Shown: positions 53,032-61,829 of the stretch, one piece after another
Layout: every line of letters begins with the position of its first letter
Numbering within the stretch: position 1 is the stretch's first letter
DNA from: TMED109 sp002171375
GTDB lineage: Bacteria > Pseudomonadota > Alphaproteobacteria > TMED109
Assembly (NCBI GenBank): GCA_965657505.1
Contig: CBFHON010000001.1
Span: forward strand, 317,837 to 381,836
Direction: 5' to 3'
DNA: 64,000 nt
Made by a program: the position numbers and the translations under genes
Notes under the pieces: generated by a model
Databases searched by the model: none
Told to the model about the DNA's origin: nothing
The model's input: only the letters and a program-made list of their open reading frames with translations

Positions 53032-53766
53032 TTATATTCCTAAATAAATTTTTTGTACTAGTTTTGATTTTTTTACAGCACTGGGGCTACCTTCAAATAC
53101 TAATTTTCCTCTATCAAGAACATATATATTATTAGCTAAATTATATATTACCTCCATATCGTGCTCTACTATAATAATAGAATAATCCTTTGATAATTTT
53201 TTTATTAACTTAATAATATCTTTTGTTTCTGCAGGACTCATTCCAGCAGTAGGTTCATCTAACAATAATAACTTCGGACTGCAAGCTATTGCTATTCCAA
53301 GTTCTAATTGCCTCTGTAAGCCATAAGCTAAAAATTCTGATTTAACTTCCAAGTAATCTTCAAGCCCTATATCTTTAGCTATTTTTATTGCATTTTTAAT
53401 TATTAAATTATTTGCTATCAATGGTTTAAATAAATTAAATGATATTTTATATTTATGACTAGAGGCTAACATTAAACTTTCTTTTACGGTCATTTCTAAG
53501 AATAAGGAATTTTTTTGAAAACTTTGAGATATTCCTAATCTAGATCTTTGCTCTACACTGTAGTTGTTTATATTCTTCTTGTTGAATTCTACTAAGCCAT
53601 TATCTTGTTTAATAATCCCTGAAATAATTTTGAAAAGAGTACTTTTACCTGCCCCGTTTGGACCAATAATTCCTATACATTCTTTTTTATCAGATAATAT
53701 ATTAATATTTTCTAAAACATTAACTGAACCATATGATTTACTAATATTATTTATTTCTAATTTCAT
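53032..53766 (-). CDS. Branched-chain-type ABC transporter ATPase LivG-like
   Basis: A 244-residue ABC ATPase with Walker A GPNGAGKST, a signature region LAYGLQRQLELGIAI and Walker B LLLLDEPTAGMSP followed by IVEHDMEVI, as in LivG. I chose the ATG at 53766 (protein begins MKLEINNISKSYG), six bases after the end of the permease gene; a longer frame reaching back to 53874 runs inside livM and would not match the family. Partner of the LivF-like ATPase. Confidence 0.92.
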   Translation of the reverse strand: MKLEINNISKSYGSVNVLENINILSDKKECIGIIGPNGAGKSTLFKIISGIIKQDNGLVEFNKKNINNYSVEQRSRLGISQSFQKNSLFLEMTVKESLMLASSHKYKISFNLFKPLIANNLIIKNAIKIAKDIGLEDYLEVKSEFLAYGLQRQLELGIAIACSPKLLLLDEPTAGMSPAETKDIIKLIKKLSKDYSIIIVEHDMEVIYNLANNIYVLDRGKLVFEGSPSAVKKSKLVQKIYLGI

Positions 53767-53771
53767 ATCTA

Positions 53772-54725
53772 TTAACCAAATTTTTTCTTTATACGCTCTA
53801 TTAGGCCCCAAAGCCCATCTTGCATAAATAATACTACTAATATAAAACCAAAACCTATTATAAACATCCACCAACTTATAATATTAGATAGCTCATGTTG
53901 AATTATATGTACTACTGACGCACCCAATATAGCTCCAGAAACAGATCCTATTCCTCCAACTATTATCATAATCAGTCCTTCACCAGATACAGTCCAATGA
54001 GTTAATTCAGGAGAAATAAACCCATTTAATTGTACATATAAAGACCCAGCTAAAGATGCTATTCCAGCTGATATACTAAATGCAATTGCTTTATAAGCTT
54101 TTGTATAACCGCCAATTGCAGATACTCTAGAAGTATTCTGTCTAATTGCATCTAAATTACGCCCTAAAGGTGCATCAGTAATTTTAGCAATAAAATAATA
54201 AGCAATAATTAACCAAAATATACTGTAAAAAGAAAAAATTAATGGTTCATTTAAATCAAAACCTATAAAGGTTAAACTAGGTCTCATTATTCCCGGTATA
54301 CCATCGGATCCACCTAGTAATTCTGATGTAAATACCCATGCATGAAACATTTCTCCTAATGCCAGCGTAACCATTATAAAAAATATGCCATCTAAAAGCA
54401 CAATAAAATAGCCTATAAATAATGCTATTAATAAACCAATTATAATGGAAAGAAATGTAGAATAGAAGGGAGGTATTCCGTAGTTTATAGATAAGATAGC
54501 AGTTGAATAAGCCCCAATACCTAAAAACATAGCATGTCCAAGAGAAACCATCCCACCTCTTGATGCTATAAAATCTAAACTAATTGCAAAAATAGATAAG
54601 ATTGCTATTTCTGCAATAAAGAACCTTGTAAAATATCCTCCAAATATATTAAATATTACTAATAATGAAACTAATATTATCATTATTTGTAGTCTTAATT
54701 TTGGGTTATAATTTACTGCTCTCAT
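53772..54725 (-). CDS. Branched-chain-type ABC permease LivM-like
   Basis: A 317-residue inner-membrane permease with about nine or ten transmembrane helices. Recognisable blocks are SRGGMVSLGHAMFLGIGAY near residue 55-72, LGRNLDAIRQNTSRVSAIG, the coupling helix, and GEGLIMIIVGGIGSVSGAILGA. It overlaps the LivH-like gene by 1 base. It forms the transport channel with LivH. Confidence 0.92.
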   Translation of the reverse strand: MRAVNYNPKLRLQIMIILVSLLVIFNIFGGYFTRFFIAEIAILSIFAISLDFIASRGGMVSLGHAMFLGIGAYSTAILSINYGIPPFYSTFLSIIIGLLIALFIGYFIVLLDGIFFIMVTLALGEMFHAWVFTSELLGGSDGIPGIMRPSLTFIGFDLNEPLIFSFYSIFWLIIAYYFIAKITDAPLGRNLDAIRQNTSRVSAIGGYTKAYKAIAFSISAGIASLAGSLYVQLNGFISPELTHWTVSGEGLIMIIVGGIGSVSGAILGASVVHIIQHELSNIISWWMFIIGFGFILVVLFMQDGLWGLIERIKKKFG

Positions 54726-55573
54726 TATCTCTTATACAATCCATCTGGCCTAAATAACAATGTTAATGCCATCACAGCATAGATTATTATTTGTGCTAAT
54801 TGCGGCATATATACTTTTCCAAAGCTATCAACAAATCCTATTAAAAGAGCACCAATTAATGCACCTTTTAAACTACCAGGTCCACCAACAACCACTACAA
54901 TTAATGTTAAAACTAAAACTTCCATATCCATACCTGGCTCTACTCCTAGAATTGGTGCTACAGTAATACCAGCAAGTCCAGCTAAACCACACCCTAATGA
55001 GAATGTATAAAACAAAATTTTATCTGTATTAATTTTAAGTAATTTTGCCGTTTCAGGATCGTCCACCGAAGCTCTTACTTTTGCACCTATAATAGTTTTT
55101 TCTAAAATAAAATATAAACAAATTAATACAAAAAAACCTACAAATATAACAAATAATCTATAAGAAGGATAAGGCTCACTTATTAATATAATAGAGTTTG
55201 ATAATACGTCTGGGGCAGATATGGAATGACTCATGGTTCCCCATATCATTCTTACAGAATCTAATCCTATATATATAAGCCCAAATGTTAGTAAAACTTG
55301 TCTCATAGGGTCTGCATTTTGAATATGTCTAAACAACACAAAATATAAAAATGCGCCAACTAGAGCTGTAACTATTGGAGCAAAAATAAATGCAAGCCAG
55401 AAAGAATCAAAATAAGACCATATGGATAATCCAACATATGCTCCAATCATATATAAACTTCCATGAGCTAAATTAACTATTTTCATAAGCCCAAATATAA
55501 TAGTTAAACCCACGGCCAATAAAAATAAAGTCATACTGAACTGAAGCGCATTAAGAAATTGTATTAACAACAT
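54725..55573 (-). CDS. Branched-chain-type ABC permease LivH-like
   Basis: A 282-residue inner-membrane permease with about eight transmembrane helices. The GLMKIVNLAHGSLYMIGAY block near residues 29-47, KVRASVDDPETAKLLKINTDK as coupling helix and VVVVGGPGSLKGALIGALLIG are the family features. It lies between the binding-protein gene (11-base gap) and the LivM-like gene. Confidence 0.92.
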   Translation of the reverse strand: MLLIQFLNALQFSMTLFLLAVGLTIIFGLMKIVNLAHGSLYMIGAYVGLSIWSYFDSFWLAFIFAPIVTALVGAFLYFVLFRHIQNADPMRQVLLTFGLIYIGLDSVRMIWGTMSHSISAPDVLSNSIILISEPYPSYRLFVIFVGFFVLICLYFILEKTIIGAKVRASVDDPETAKLLKINTDKILFYTFSLGCGLAGLAGITVAPILGVEPGMDMEVLVLTLIVVVVGGPGSLKGALIGALLIGFVDSFGKVYMPQLAQIIIYAVMALTLLFRPDGLYKR

Positions 55574-55584
55574 AAAATTAAGGC

Positions 55585-56772
55585 CTATAGGTTACACTTT
55601 TCACCAGGTGCTTGAACTGCATTAATTGTATCTAAGACTTTTAACTCTGGCCCATTTTTTCCAGCTATTACCTCAAATATGTATATATTTTGTATTACAT
55701 TATTAGTATTTTTATCTATAGTTAAAGGTCCTCGTGGACCAACTATTGAAACTGTTCTAATAGCTTCAGCTAGGTCATCTTTATTAGAAGTATCTCCTGA
55801 TAATGATTTTAACGCTTCAATTATAACTTTTCCAGAATCATAGCCTTGGACGGCAAACTCTGATGGAATTCTTCCAAATTTATTTTTATATGAAGTAATA
55901 AATAGTTTATTAGCTTCCGTATTAATAGAAGGTACATAATTTAAGCTTCCTATAAAACCAATTGCAGCTTCTTTTTGTGCAGGTAAAAATAATGGTGATG
56001 TAGTCCATCCTGCACCTGTAACCTTCATTACATTAGATAAACCAAAAGAATGGGCTTGTTTTATAAAATTTATAGCTTCTCCGCCAGCATAAAACACATA
56101 TACTGCGTCTGCTCCACTATCTTTAACTCTTGCTAAGTATGGACCAAAGTCTTTTGTTTTTCTAAAGGGTGTATATTCTTCTCCAAGTACAGTTCCTCCA
56201 GCTGCTTCAAAGTTTTCCTTAAATGCACTCATCATTTCTTTTCCTGCTGCATAATTAGGGGCCAATAGAAATGCTGTTTTAATTCCTTTATTAGCTAACC
56301 ATGTTCCCATAGGAGCATTTATTTGATAATTAGAAAAAGAAATTCTAGTTATAAATTTTGAACATTTTGCATCGGTAAGAATATTTGCACCAGCATTTGG
56401 AATAATTAATGGTGTTTTAGTTTGAACAACAATATCTCGCAGAGCTAATGCAACCGATGATGAAACTGGTCCAACTAGAATATCTACTTTATCTGAAGAA
56501 ATTAATTTTCTACTTTTTTGTAATGCAATATTTGGTTTTACTTCTGTATCACCTCTAATTATTTCAATACTTTTACCATTTATAGTATTATCTATTTCAT
56601 CAAAGGCTAATGACATTGCATTTGTAATTTCTTCTCCAAGAACTGTGTAAACGCCTGAATATGGAAGTAATGTTCCAATTTTAATATTATCTTTTGAATA
56701 AGATATAGATGAACTGTAAAAACCAATAAGTATAATAAAAAATAATTTTATAATAATATTTTTAATATTCAT
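55585..56772 (-). CDS. Periplasmic substrate-binding protein of the Liv-type transporter
   Basis: A 395-residue type I periplasmic binding protein (Leu/Ile/Val family) with an N-terminal signal peptide (about residues 1-26). The mature chain opens IKIGTLLPYSGVYTVLGEEI and includes VGPVSSSVALALRDI and AVQGYDSGKVIIEAL. I chose the ATG at 56772, preceded by GGGGA at six to seven bases; an in-frame ATG at 56787 is less well placed. First gene of the operon. Similar proteins in aromatic-degradation loci bind benzoates, which fits the neighbouring box genes; ordinary branched-chain amino-acid transport remains possible. Confidence 0.9.
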   Translation of the reverse strand: MNIKNIIIKLFFIILIGFYSSSISYSKDNIKIGTLLPYSGVYTVLGEEITNAMSLAFDEIDNTINGKSIEIIRGDTEVKPNIALQKSRKLISSDKVDILVGPVSSSVALALRDIVVQTKTPLIIPNAGANILTDAKCSKFITRISFSNYQINAPMGTWLANKGIKTAFLLAPNYAAGKEMMSAFKENFEAAGGTVLGEEYTPFRKTKDFGPYLARVKDSGADAVYVFYAGGEAINFIKQAHSFGLSNVMKVTGAGWTTSPLFLPAQKEAAIGFIGSLNYVPSINTEANKLFITSYKNKFGRIPSEFAVQGYDSGKVIIEALKSLSGDTSNKDDLAEAIRTVSIVGPRGPLTIDKNTNNVIQNIYIFEVIAGKNGPELKVLDTINAVQAPGEKCNL

Positions 56773-56809
56773 TTTTTGTCCCCACAAACAGTAAGAATAA
56801 TTAAATTAA

Positions 56810-56850
56810 GTAATACATACTTTAAATCATAATGTGAATTAATGATTTAA
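56810..56850 (-). promoter_or_regulatory. Promoter and candidate operator of the liv-type operon
   Basis: On the minus strand TTCACA (56838-56833) and TATTAC (56815-56810) are spaced by 17 bases, about 38 bases before the binding-protein start. The -35 box lies inside the spacer of a perfect 9-bp inverted repeat, TTAAATCAT (56822-56830) and ATGATTTAA (56842-56850), a good place for a repressor. It does not resemble the TGCA dyads of the box promoters. Confidence 0.5.
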
Positions 56851-56871
56851 CTTTTTAATTTTTAAAAAGTA

Positions 56872-56900
56872 TTGACTACTTTAATTACTACTTATATATC
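56872..56900 (+). promoter_or_regulatory. Promoter of tRNA-Glu
   Basis: TTGACT (56872-56877) and TATATC (56895-56900) are spaced by 17 bases and end 10 bases before the tRNA 5' end at 56910. This is one of the best sigma70-like promoters in the window. Confidence 0.7.
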
Positions 56901-56909
56901 ACTAAGTGT

Positions 56910-56984
56910 GTCCCCTTCGTCTATCGGTTAGGACACCAGGTTTTCATCCTGGAAAGAGGAGTTCGATTCTCCTAGGGGATACCA
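56910..56984 (+). tRNA. tRNA-Glu (anticodon UUC)
   Basis: Acceptor strands GTCCCCT and AGGGGAT, anticodon stem CCAGG/CCTGG around TTTTCAT (anticodon TTC), T-arm GAGGAGTTCGATTCTCC, discriminator A and encoded CCA. It reads both glutamate codons. Confidence 0.97.
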
Positions 56985-57005
56985 TTATAAATTAATGGTA
57001 CTTTA

Positions 57006-57173
57006 ATGAGAATAATTTTAATTATATTAATACTTTCATTTTCAAATATAGCTTTAACATATGCAAAAAACCTTAACCCTTTATCAAATGATCTAAACTC
57101 TATTGATGCTGGTAAAAAATTATATGCAATAAAATGTCAAAAAAATATAAAGAAAAAAAAGAAATATATATAA
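57006..57173 (+). pseudogene. Truncated cytochrome c-like remnant
   Basis: An ATG at 57006 opens a 55-codon frame with a clear signal peptide (MRIILIILILSFSNIALTYA) and then DAGKKLYAIKCQKN. That last part is how small cytochromes c begin just before their CxxCH haem site, but the second cysteine and histidine are missing and the frame runs into a lysine-rich stretch and a stop. It looks like a cytochrome gene cut or decayed after the first haem cysteine; an intact tiny secreted peptide is the alternative. It begins 21 bases after tRNA-Glu. Confidence 0.5.
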
Positions 57174-57258
57174 AAGAGGAAAATAAATAATACAATATGT
57201 AAAAAAGATCTATATATTTTATTTTATTAACAATTATTAATTAACAAAGGAAAATACA

Positions 57259-57684
57259 ATGAAATTATTTATGATATTTATAATGACCTTATTTATTTCA
57301 AGTGTCGCTTCTGCTGACTATGATTTTGAAAATGTTTATAGGTTCGATAATATAGACATGATTAAAAATAATGATGATTCTAATGTAGCAAATATGACTG
57401 TAAATGGTTTTTCTAGTGATTCAAATGGAAATAAAGCAACCTCTAAATGTCTCATTAGTTTAAGAAATGGGATTGTTAAAGGAAATTGCCAAGGAACTGA
57501 TCAAGATGGTGATATTGAGTATACTACTGTTGAACGTGACATAACTAAAGGAAATATAGGCCAGATTATGAGAACTGGTGGAACAGGTAAGTACGCTAAT
57601 AAAACATCTTCATGCGAATACACTGTAATTCTTACTGATTTTAAAGTAGGAGTAGGGTACTTAACTGGAAGTTGCAAAGAGTAA
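57259..57684 (+). CDS. Secreted protein of unknown function
   Basis: A 141-residue protein with a signal peptide (about residues 1-19, ending SASA-like VASA). The mature part is beta-rich, with a GTGKYANKTSSCEYTVILTDF segment and glycine turns recalling small beta-barrel folds; four cysteines (C63, C76, C118 and C139) could form two disulfides. AAAGGAAAA precedes the ATG, and a strong terminator follows, so it is a single-gene unit. I do not recognise a named family. Confidence 0.75.
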   Translation: MKLFMIFIMTLFISSVASADYDFENVYRFDNIDMIKNNDDSNVANMTVNGFSSDSNGNKATSKCLISLRNGIVKGNCQGTDQDGDIEYTTVERDITKGNIGQIMRTGGTGKYANKTSSCEYTVILTDFKVGVGYLTGSCKE

Positions 57685-57693
57685 ATATTAGAT

Positions 57694-57735
57694 ATAAATG
57701 GTATATCATCTTGATATACCATTTATAATGGTTTT
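57694..57735. terminator. Strong hairpin terminator after the secreted protein gene
   Basis: A 15-bp perfect stem, ATAAATGGTATATCA (57694-57708) with TGATATACCATTTAT (57712-57726), around a 3-base loop, followed within a few bases by a T-run. Confidence 0.8.
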
Positions 57736-57790
57736 TAATTATACATGATCTAAATAATTTTATTTACAGTAAAGTCTTATGGAGGCTTTC

Positions 57791-57994
57791 ATGAGATATT
57801 ATATTATTTTGTTTATTTTATTTATATGTTCTAACTCTTTTGCACATTTTAGTTTAAAGCAACATGAAATTATTCATTACTATCCATCATTAGAAAAAGA
57901 ATATTTAGCTAATAAATGTACAATGGGTTCTTTGAAAAGAGCTAATTGCAATATAGACAATAAAGAGAGTAAAAAAAAATCTTCTAAAAAATAA
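57791..57994 (+). CDS. Small secreted lysine-rich protein of unknown function
   Basis: A 67-residue protein. Residues 1-18 form a signal peptide (MRYYIILFILFICSNSFA), and the mature peptide has two cysteines (CTMGSLKRANC) and a basic KESKKKSSKK tail. I chose the ATG at 57791 because GGAGG lies five bases upstream; the in-frame ATG at 57779 lies before that site. No family is recognised. A short cysteine-bridged cationic peptide is a fair description, without a function. Confidence 0.6.
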   Translation: MRYYIILFILFICSNSFAHFSLKQHEIIHYYPSLEKEYLANKCTMGSLKRANCNIDNKESKKKSSKK

Positions 57995-58011
57995 TCCTAT
58001 TCAATATATTA

Positions 58012-59784
58012 TTAGTGATTATTTCTAGGTAAATCTTTCTTTACATCTTGAAACTTTACTGCATCTTCCATGACTGCACCTTTATCAATTTGGCTTACAT
58101 TATTTCTATATATTTCCTGCCAGGGTGTTTGACTCGCAGGATAATGGGGCACTCCTTCTTTCTTTCTTTTTTCAATTTCAGCGCTGTCCACAAGCATATC
58201 AGCAGAACATTTATTCAGATCAATCCTTATAACATCTCCTGTTTTTAACCATGCTAATCCCCCTCCAACAGCACTCTCTGGAGAAGCATTTAATATAGAA
58301 GGACTGCCAGATGTTCCTGATTGCCTTCCATCACCTATACAAGGAAGCTCTTTAATACCTTTTTTAATTAACTCATCGGAAGGCTGCATATTCACAACTT
58401 CAGCAGAGCCAGGCCAACCTATTGGTCCGGCACCACGAATAACTAAAATAGAATTTTCATCCATTTCAAGACTTTTATCATTAACTCTATGATGATAATC
58501 TTCTGATCCTTCAAATACTATAGCTCTTCCTTCAAGGATTCCTTCTTTTCCTGGCTTTGATAGAAATTGTTCTTTAAAACTATTTGATATAACAGACGTT
58601 TTCATAATAGCCGCGTCAAATAAGTTTCCCTTTAAAACAACAAAGCCTGCTCTTTCCATTAAAGGTTTTGTATAAGGAGTAATTACATCATGATCCTTTA
58701 TCTCTATACCTTCTAAGTTTTCAGCTAATGTTTTTCCCGAGGCGGTAGTTACATCACCATTTAATTTATTATTTTTGAGCAATTCAGCCATTAGAGCAGC
58801 TGTTCCTCCTGCTCTGTGATAACTTTCACATAAATATTTTCCAGCCGGTTGAATATTTGCCATTAAAGGAATATCGTAACCAATATTTTGCCATGCCTCT
58901 GTTTCTAATTCTATTCCAATATGCCTTGCAATAGCTGTAATATGCATTTGAGCATTTGTAGAACCACCAATAGCAGAATTAACAATTATTGTATTTTCAA
59001 ATGCTTCTCTAGTCATAATTTTTGAAGGTGTTAAATCTTCTTTGACCATATCTACAATTCTCACACCTGTCTTATAAGCCATTTGTCCACGTTCTCTATA
59101 AGGAGCTGGTATGTTCGCATTTCCTGTCAAACTCATACCTAAGGACTCTGCCAAAGAATTCATAGTTGATGCTGTACCCATAGTGTTACAATGACCGTCA
59201 GATGGAGCAGAAGAGGTAACTATATCTACAAACTCTTTATAATCAATTCTACCAGCAGCTAATTCAACTCTACTATCCCAAACAGCCATACCAGAACCCG
59301 CTAATTTTCCTTTATGCCATCCATCAAGCATTGGTCCTCCATTTAATACAAGTGCTGGAATATTTACAGTAGCAGCAGCCATTAAACATGCAGGAGTAGT
59401 CTTATCGCAACCAGTTGTTAACACTACGCCATCTATAGGATATCCATGTAGTATTTCTACTAGTCCTAGGTAAGCCAAATTTCTATCTAATGATGCAGTA
59501 GGCCTTTTAAGGGTTTCTTGAATAGGATGAACAGGAAATTCAAAAGCAATACCTCCTGCAGTTCTAATTCCCTCTCTAATTCTTTCTGCTAACTTTAAAT
59601 GAATTCTATTACATGGAGATATATCTGAGCCAGTTTGTGCTATTCCTATAATTGGTTTGCCAGAAGTTAACTCTTCAGGAGTATATCCATAATTCATAAT
59701 TCTTTCTAAGTAAATTGATGTATTACCTGGATCTTCAGGATTATCAAACCATTCTCTACTTCTAAGTTTTTTATTTTTACTCAT
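58012..59784 (-). CDS. IlvD/Edd-family sugar-acid dehydratase (arabinonate/xylonate type)
   Basis: A 590-residue iron-sulfur dehydratase. The predicted cluster ligands are C58 (DISPCNR), C126 (TTGCDKTTPAC) and C199 (SDGHCNTMG), the pattern of the [2Fe-2S] sugar-acid dehydratases such as L-arabinonate dehydratase rather than [4Fe-4S] Edd. The HPIQETLKRPTASLDRNL segment and GDGRQSGTSGSPSILNASPESAVGG also match that branch. It would form a 2-keto-3-deoxy sugar acid. A role in isoleucine/valine synthesis (IlvD) is less likely given these features. It is a single-gene unit, convergent with the small secreted protein. Confidence 0.87.
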   Translation of the reverse strand: MSKNKKLRSREWFDNPEDPGNTSIYLERIMNYGYTPEELTSGKPIIGIAQTGSDISPCNRIHLKLAERIREGIRTAGGIAFEFPVHPIQETLKRPTASLDRNLAYLGLVEILHGYPIDGVVLTTGCDKTTPACLMAAATVNIPALVLNGGPMLDGWHKGKLAGSGMAVWDSRVELAAGRIDYKEFVDIVTSSAPSDGHCNTMGTASTMNSLAESLGMSLTGNANIPAPYRERGQMAYKTGVRIVDMVKEDLTPSKIMTREAFENTIIVNSAIGGSTNAQMHITAIARHIGIELETEAWQNIGYDIPLMANIQPAGKYLCESYHRAGGTAALMAELLKNNKLNGDVTTASGKTLAENLEGIEIKDHDVITPYTKPLMERAGFVVLKGNLFDAAIMKTSVISNSFKEQFLSKPGKEGILEGRAIVFEGSEDYHHRVNDKSLEMDENSILVIRGAGPIGWPGSAEVVNMQPSDELIKKGIKELPCIGDGRQSGTSGSPSILNASPESAVGGGLAWLKTGDVIRIDLNKCSADMLVDSAEIEKRKKEGVPHYPASQTPWQEIYRNNVSQIDKGAVMEDAVKFQDVKKDLPRNNH

Positions 59785-59887
59785 TACTATACCCCCAAAT
59801 TCATATTATAAAAAAGCTTTACAACTATATCAAATTACTTAAACAGTGTTAATATATTTATTTATATATTAATTTATAAGTTTAATA

Positions 59888-61423
59888 ATGGATGAATCAA
59901 GAATACCTATATTAGTTGGATGTGGACAAATTACTCAAAAGGAAGATGATCCTAATGAGGCATTATCACCTATAGAACTTACAGCAAAAGCTTGTTTTAA
60001 GGCAGCTAAAGATTCTGATGTAGGTGAAATACTGTTAAATAAACTAGATACCATAGTATTGATTAGATCTTTTTCAGATACAAGTTGGAGATTTAAATGT
60101 CCGTTTGGAAAATATTCCAATCCTAGTTTGTCATTAGCTAATAAAATTAATGCTAATAATGTAAATAATTTAATATATACTTATCCAGGCGGTAATATGC
60201 CTCAATGGTCAATAAATAGAATATTTGAATTAATAACAAAAGGAGAGATAAAAACAGCATTATTAGCTGGTGGGGAAGCATTATACACTCAAAAAAATGC
60301 TCAAAGAAAAGGAGTAGAATTAAATTGGAATGAAGATTTAGGTTATTCTTTTAAGGAGTGGGGGATTAAAAAAAGAGGTTGGTCTGATATAGAAGATAAG
60401 CATGGTATGAAAGGGGCTATTTTTGCCTATCCTCTAATAGAAAATGCTATAAGAGGAAAAGAAAATAGAACTATAGAAGAACATAATATAGAAATGGGAA
60501 AAATATTAGAGAAATTTTCTATGGTAGCTAAAAAGAATCCCTTAGCAGATAGGCGCCAGGGCTATACAGCAGAAGTAATATCTAATATTAATGAGCAAAA
60601 CCCATATATTGGTTTTCCGTATAGCAAATTAATGAATGCAAATGCTTTTATAGATCAATCATCTGCGGTTATTATGACATCTGTAAAACATGCTAAAGAA
60701 TTAGGTATTAATAAAAATAAATGGGTTTATTTACATGGGTGCGCAGACACATATGATCATTGGTATTTAAGTGATAGAATAAATTATTATAGTTCTCCAG
60801 CAATGAAAATTGCATGTACTGAAGCATTAAAAATGGCAAATTGTTCAATAGATGATATTGATTTTCTCGATATTTATAGTTGTTTTCCATCTGCTATAAA
60901 AATAGCATGTGATGAAATGAATATAGATATGAATACTACTAAAGATTTAACTGTGACTGGTGGCTTACCTTATTTTGGTGGACCAGGAAATAACTATGTT
61001 ACCCATTCAATATCAGAAATTATGAATAGAGTTAGAAATAATCAAGGAACAAAGGGATTAGTTACAGCAAATGGAAATTATATAACGAAACAATCTGTTG
61101 GAATATATTCATCAGAAGAACCAGATAAGTATTTTTCTCCAGTTAACCCAGATATTTATCAATTAGCAATTAATTTACAAAAAGGTCCAAAATTTATTAA
61201 TCAAGCAGAAGGAAGTGCTAGTATAGAAACTTATACTGTAATAAATGATAGAGAAGGGCCTTCATATGCAATCATATTTGGAAGATTAGCAAATGGAAAT
61301 AGATTTATAGCTAATATGCCTAAAGATATAGATTTACTAATAGATATGATGAAAAATGAATATTTAAACTTAAAAGGATATGTAAATAATAATAACGGTT
61401 TAAATATTTTTAAACCAAATTAA
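59888..61423 (+). CDS. Thiolase-like acetyl-CoA acetyltransferase family protein
   Basis: A 511-residue protein of the thiolase-like (SCP2-type) family commonly annotated acetyl-CoA acetyltransferase. It begins RIPILVGCGQITQKEDDPNEALSP and contains LLAGGEALYTQ in place of the usual active-site Cys loop of thiolase I, plus LDIYSCFPSAIKIACDEM and GGLPYFGGPGNNYV near the C-terminal His/Cys blocks. Such proteins often act in CoA-ester chemistry of unknown substrates. It stands on its own strand, followed by a NIPSNAP gene. Confidence 0.8.
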   Translation: MDESRIPILVGCGQITQKEDDPNEALSPIELTAKACFKAAKDSDVGEILLNKLDTIVLIRSFSDTSWRFKCPFGKYSNPSLSLANKINANNVNNLIYTYPGGNMPQWSINRIFELITKGEIKTALLAGGEALYTQKNAQRKGVELNWNEDLGYSFKEWGIKKRGWSDIEDKHGMKGAIFAYPLIENAIRGKENRTIEEHNIEMGKILEKFSMVAKKNPLADRRQGYTAEVISNINEQNPYIGFPYSKLMNANAFIDQSSAVIMTSVKHAKELGINKNKWVYLHGCADTYDHWYLSDRINYYSSPAMKIACTEALKMANCSIDDIDFLDIYSCFPSAIKIACDEMNIDMNTTKDLTVTGGLPYFGGPGNNYVTHSISEIMNRVRNNQGTKGLVTANGNYITKQSVGIYSSEEPDKYFSPVNPDIYQLAINLQKGPKFINQAEGSASIETYTVINDREGPSYAIIFGRLANGNRFIANMPKDIDLLIDMMKNEYLNLKGYVNNNNGLNIFKPN

Positions 61424-61514
61424 TTATATTTCATTTTATCATTCTAAATAATATAATATTATTATATAATTTTATTTTAAAAATTAAATTTTTATTAAAA
61501 TTACGGAGTAAATT

Positions 61515-61829
61515 ATGATTATAGAACATAGAACTTATAAAATTAAGCCAGGTAAGTTAAATCAACTTATGGATTTATATGAAAAAGAAGGAATGGAAGT
61601 TCATAAAAAAATCTTAGGCAATCAAATTGGTTATTTCTATACAGAAATTGGCCCACTAAATGAAATAGTACACCTTTATGGTTATGAAAGCTTAGATGAC
61701 CGAGCAAAAAGACGAAAAGAACTTGCTGAAAATGAAATTTGGCAAAAATATATTGCTAAAGCAATTGACTTATTTGAATCTCAAGAAAGCAAAATATTAA
61801 TACCTGCTAATTTTTCTGATATTAAATAG
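61515..61829 (+). CDS. NIPSNAP family protein (second copy)
   Basis: A 104-residue NIPSNAP protein: IIEHRTYKIKPGKLNQLMDLYEKEG at the start and NEIVHLYGYESLDDRAKRRKEL in the middle are the family blocks. It differs clearly from the copy at 17620. ACGGAGTAAATT precedes the ATG. It abuts the SDR gene on the other strand with no gap. Role unknown. Confidence 0.88.
   Translation: MIIEHRTYKIKPGKLNQLMDLYEKEGMEVHKKILGNQIGYFYTEIGPLNEIVHLYGYESLDDRAKRRKELAENEIWQKYIAKAIDLFESQESKILIPANFSDIK

Noticed and set aside
45438..56984. Box/liv region as an integrated genomic island ending at tRNA-Glu
   Set aside because: No integrase, no repeat of the tRNA 3' end at the other side, and base composition looks like the rest of the window.
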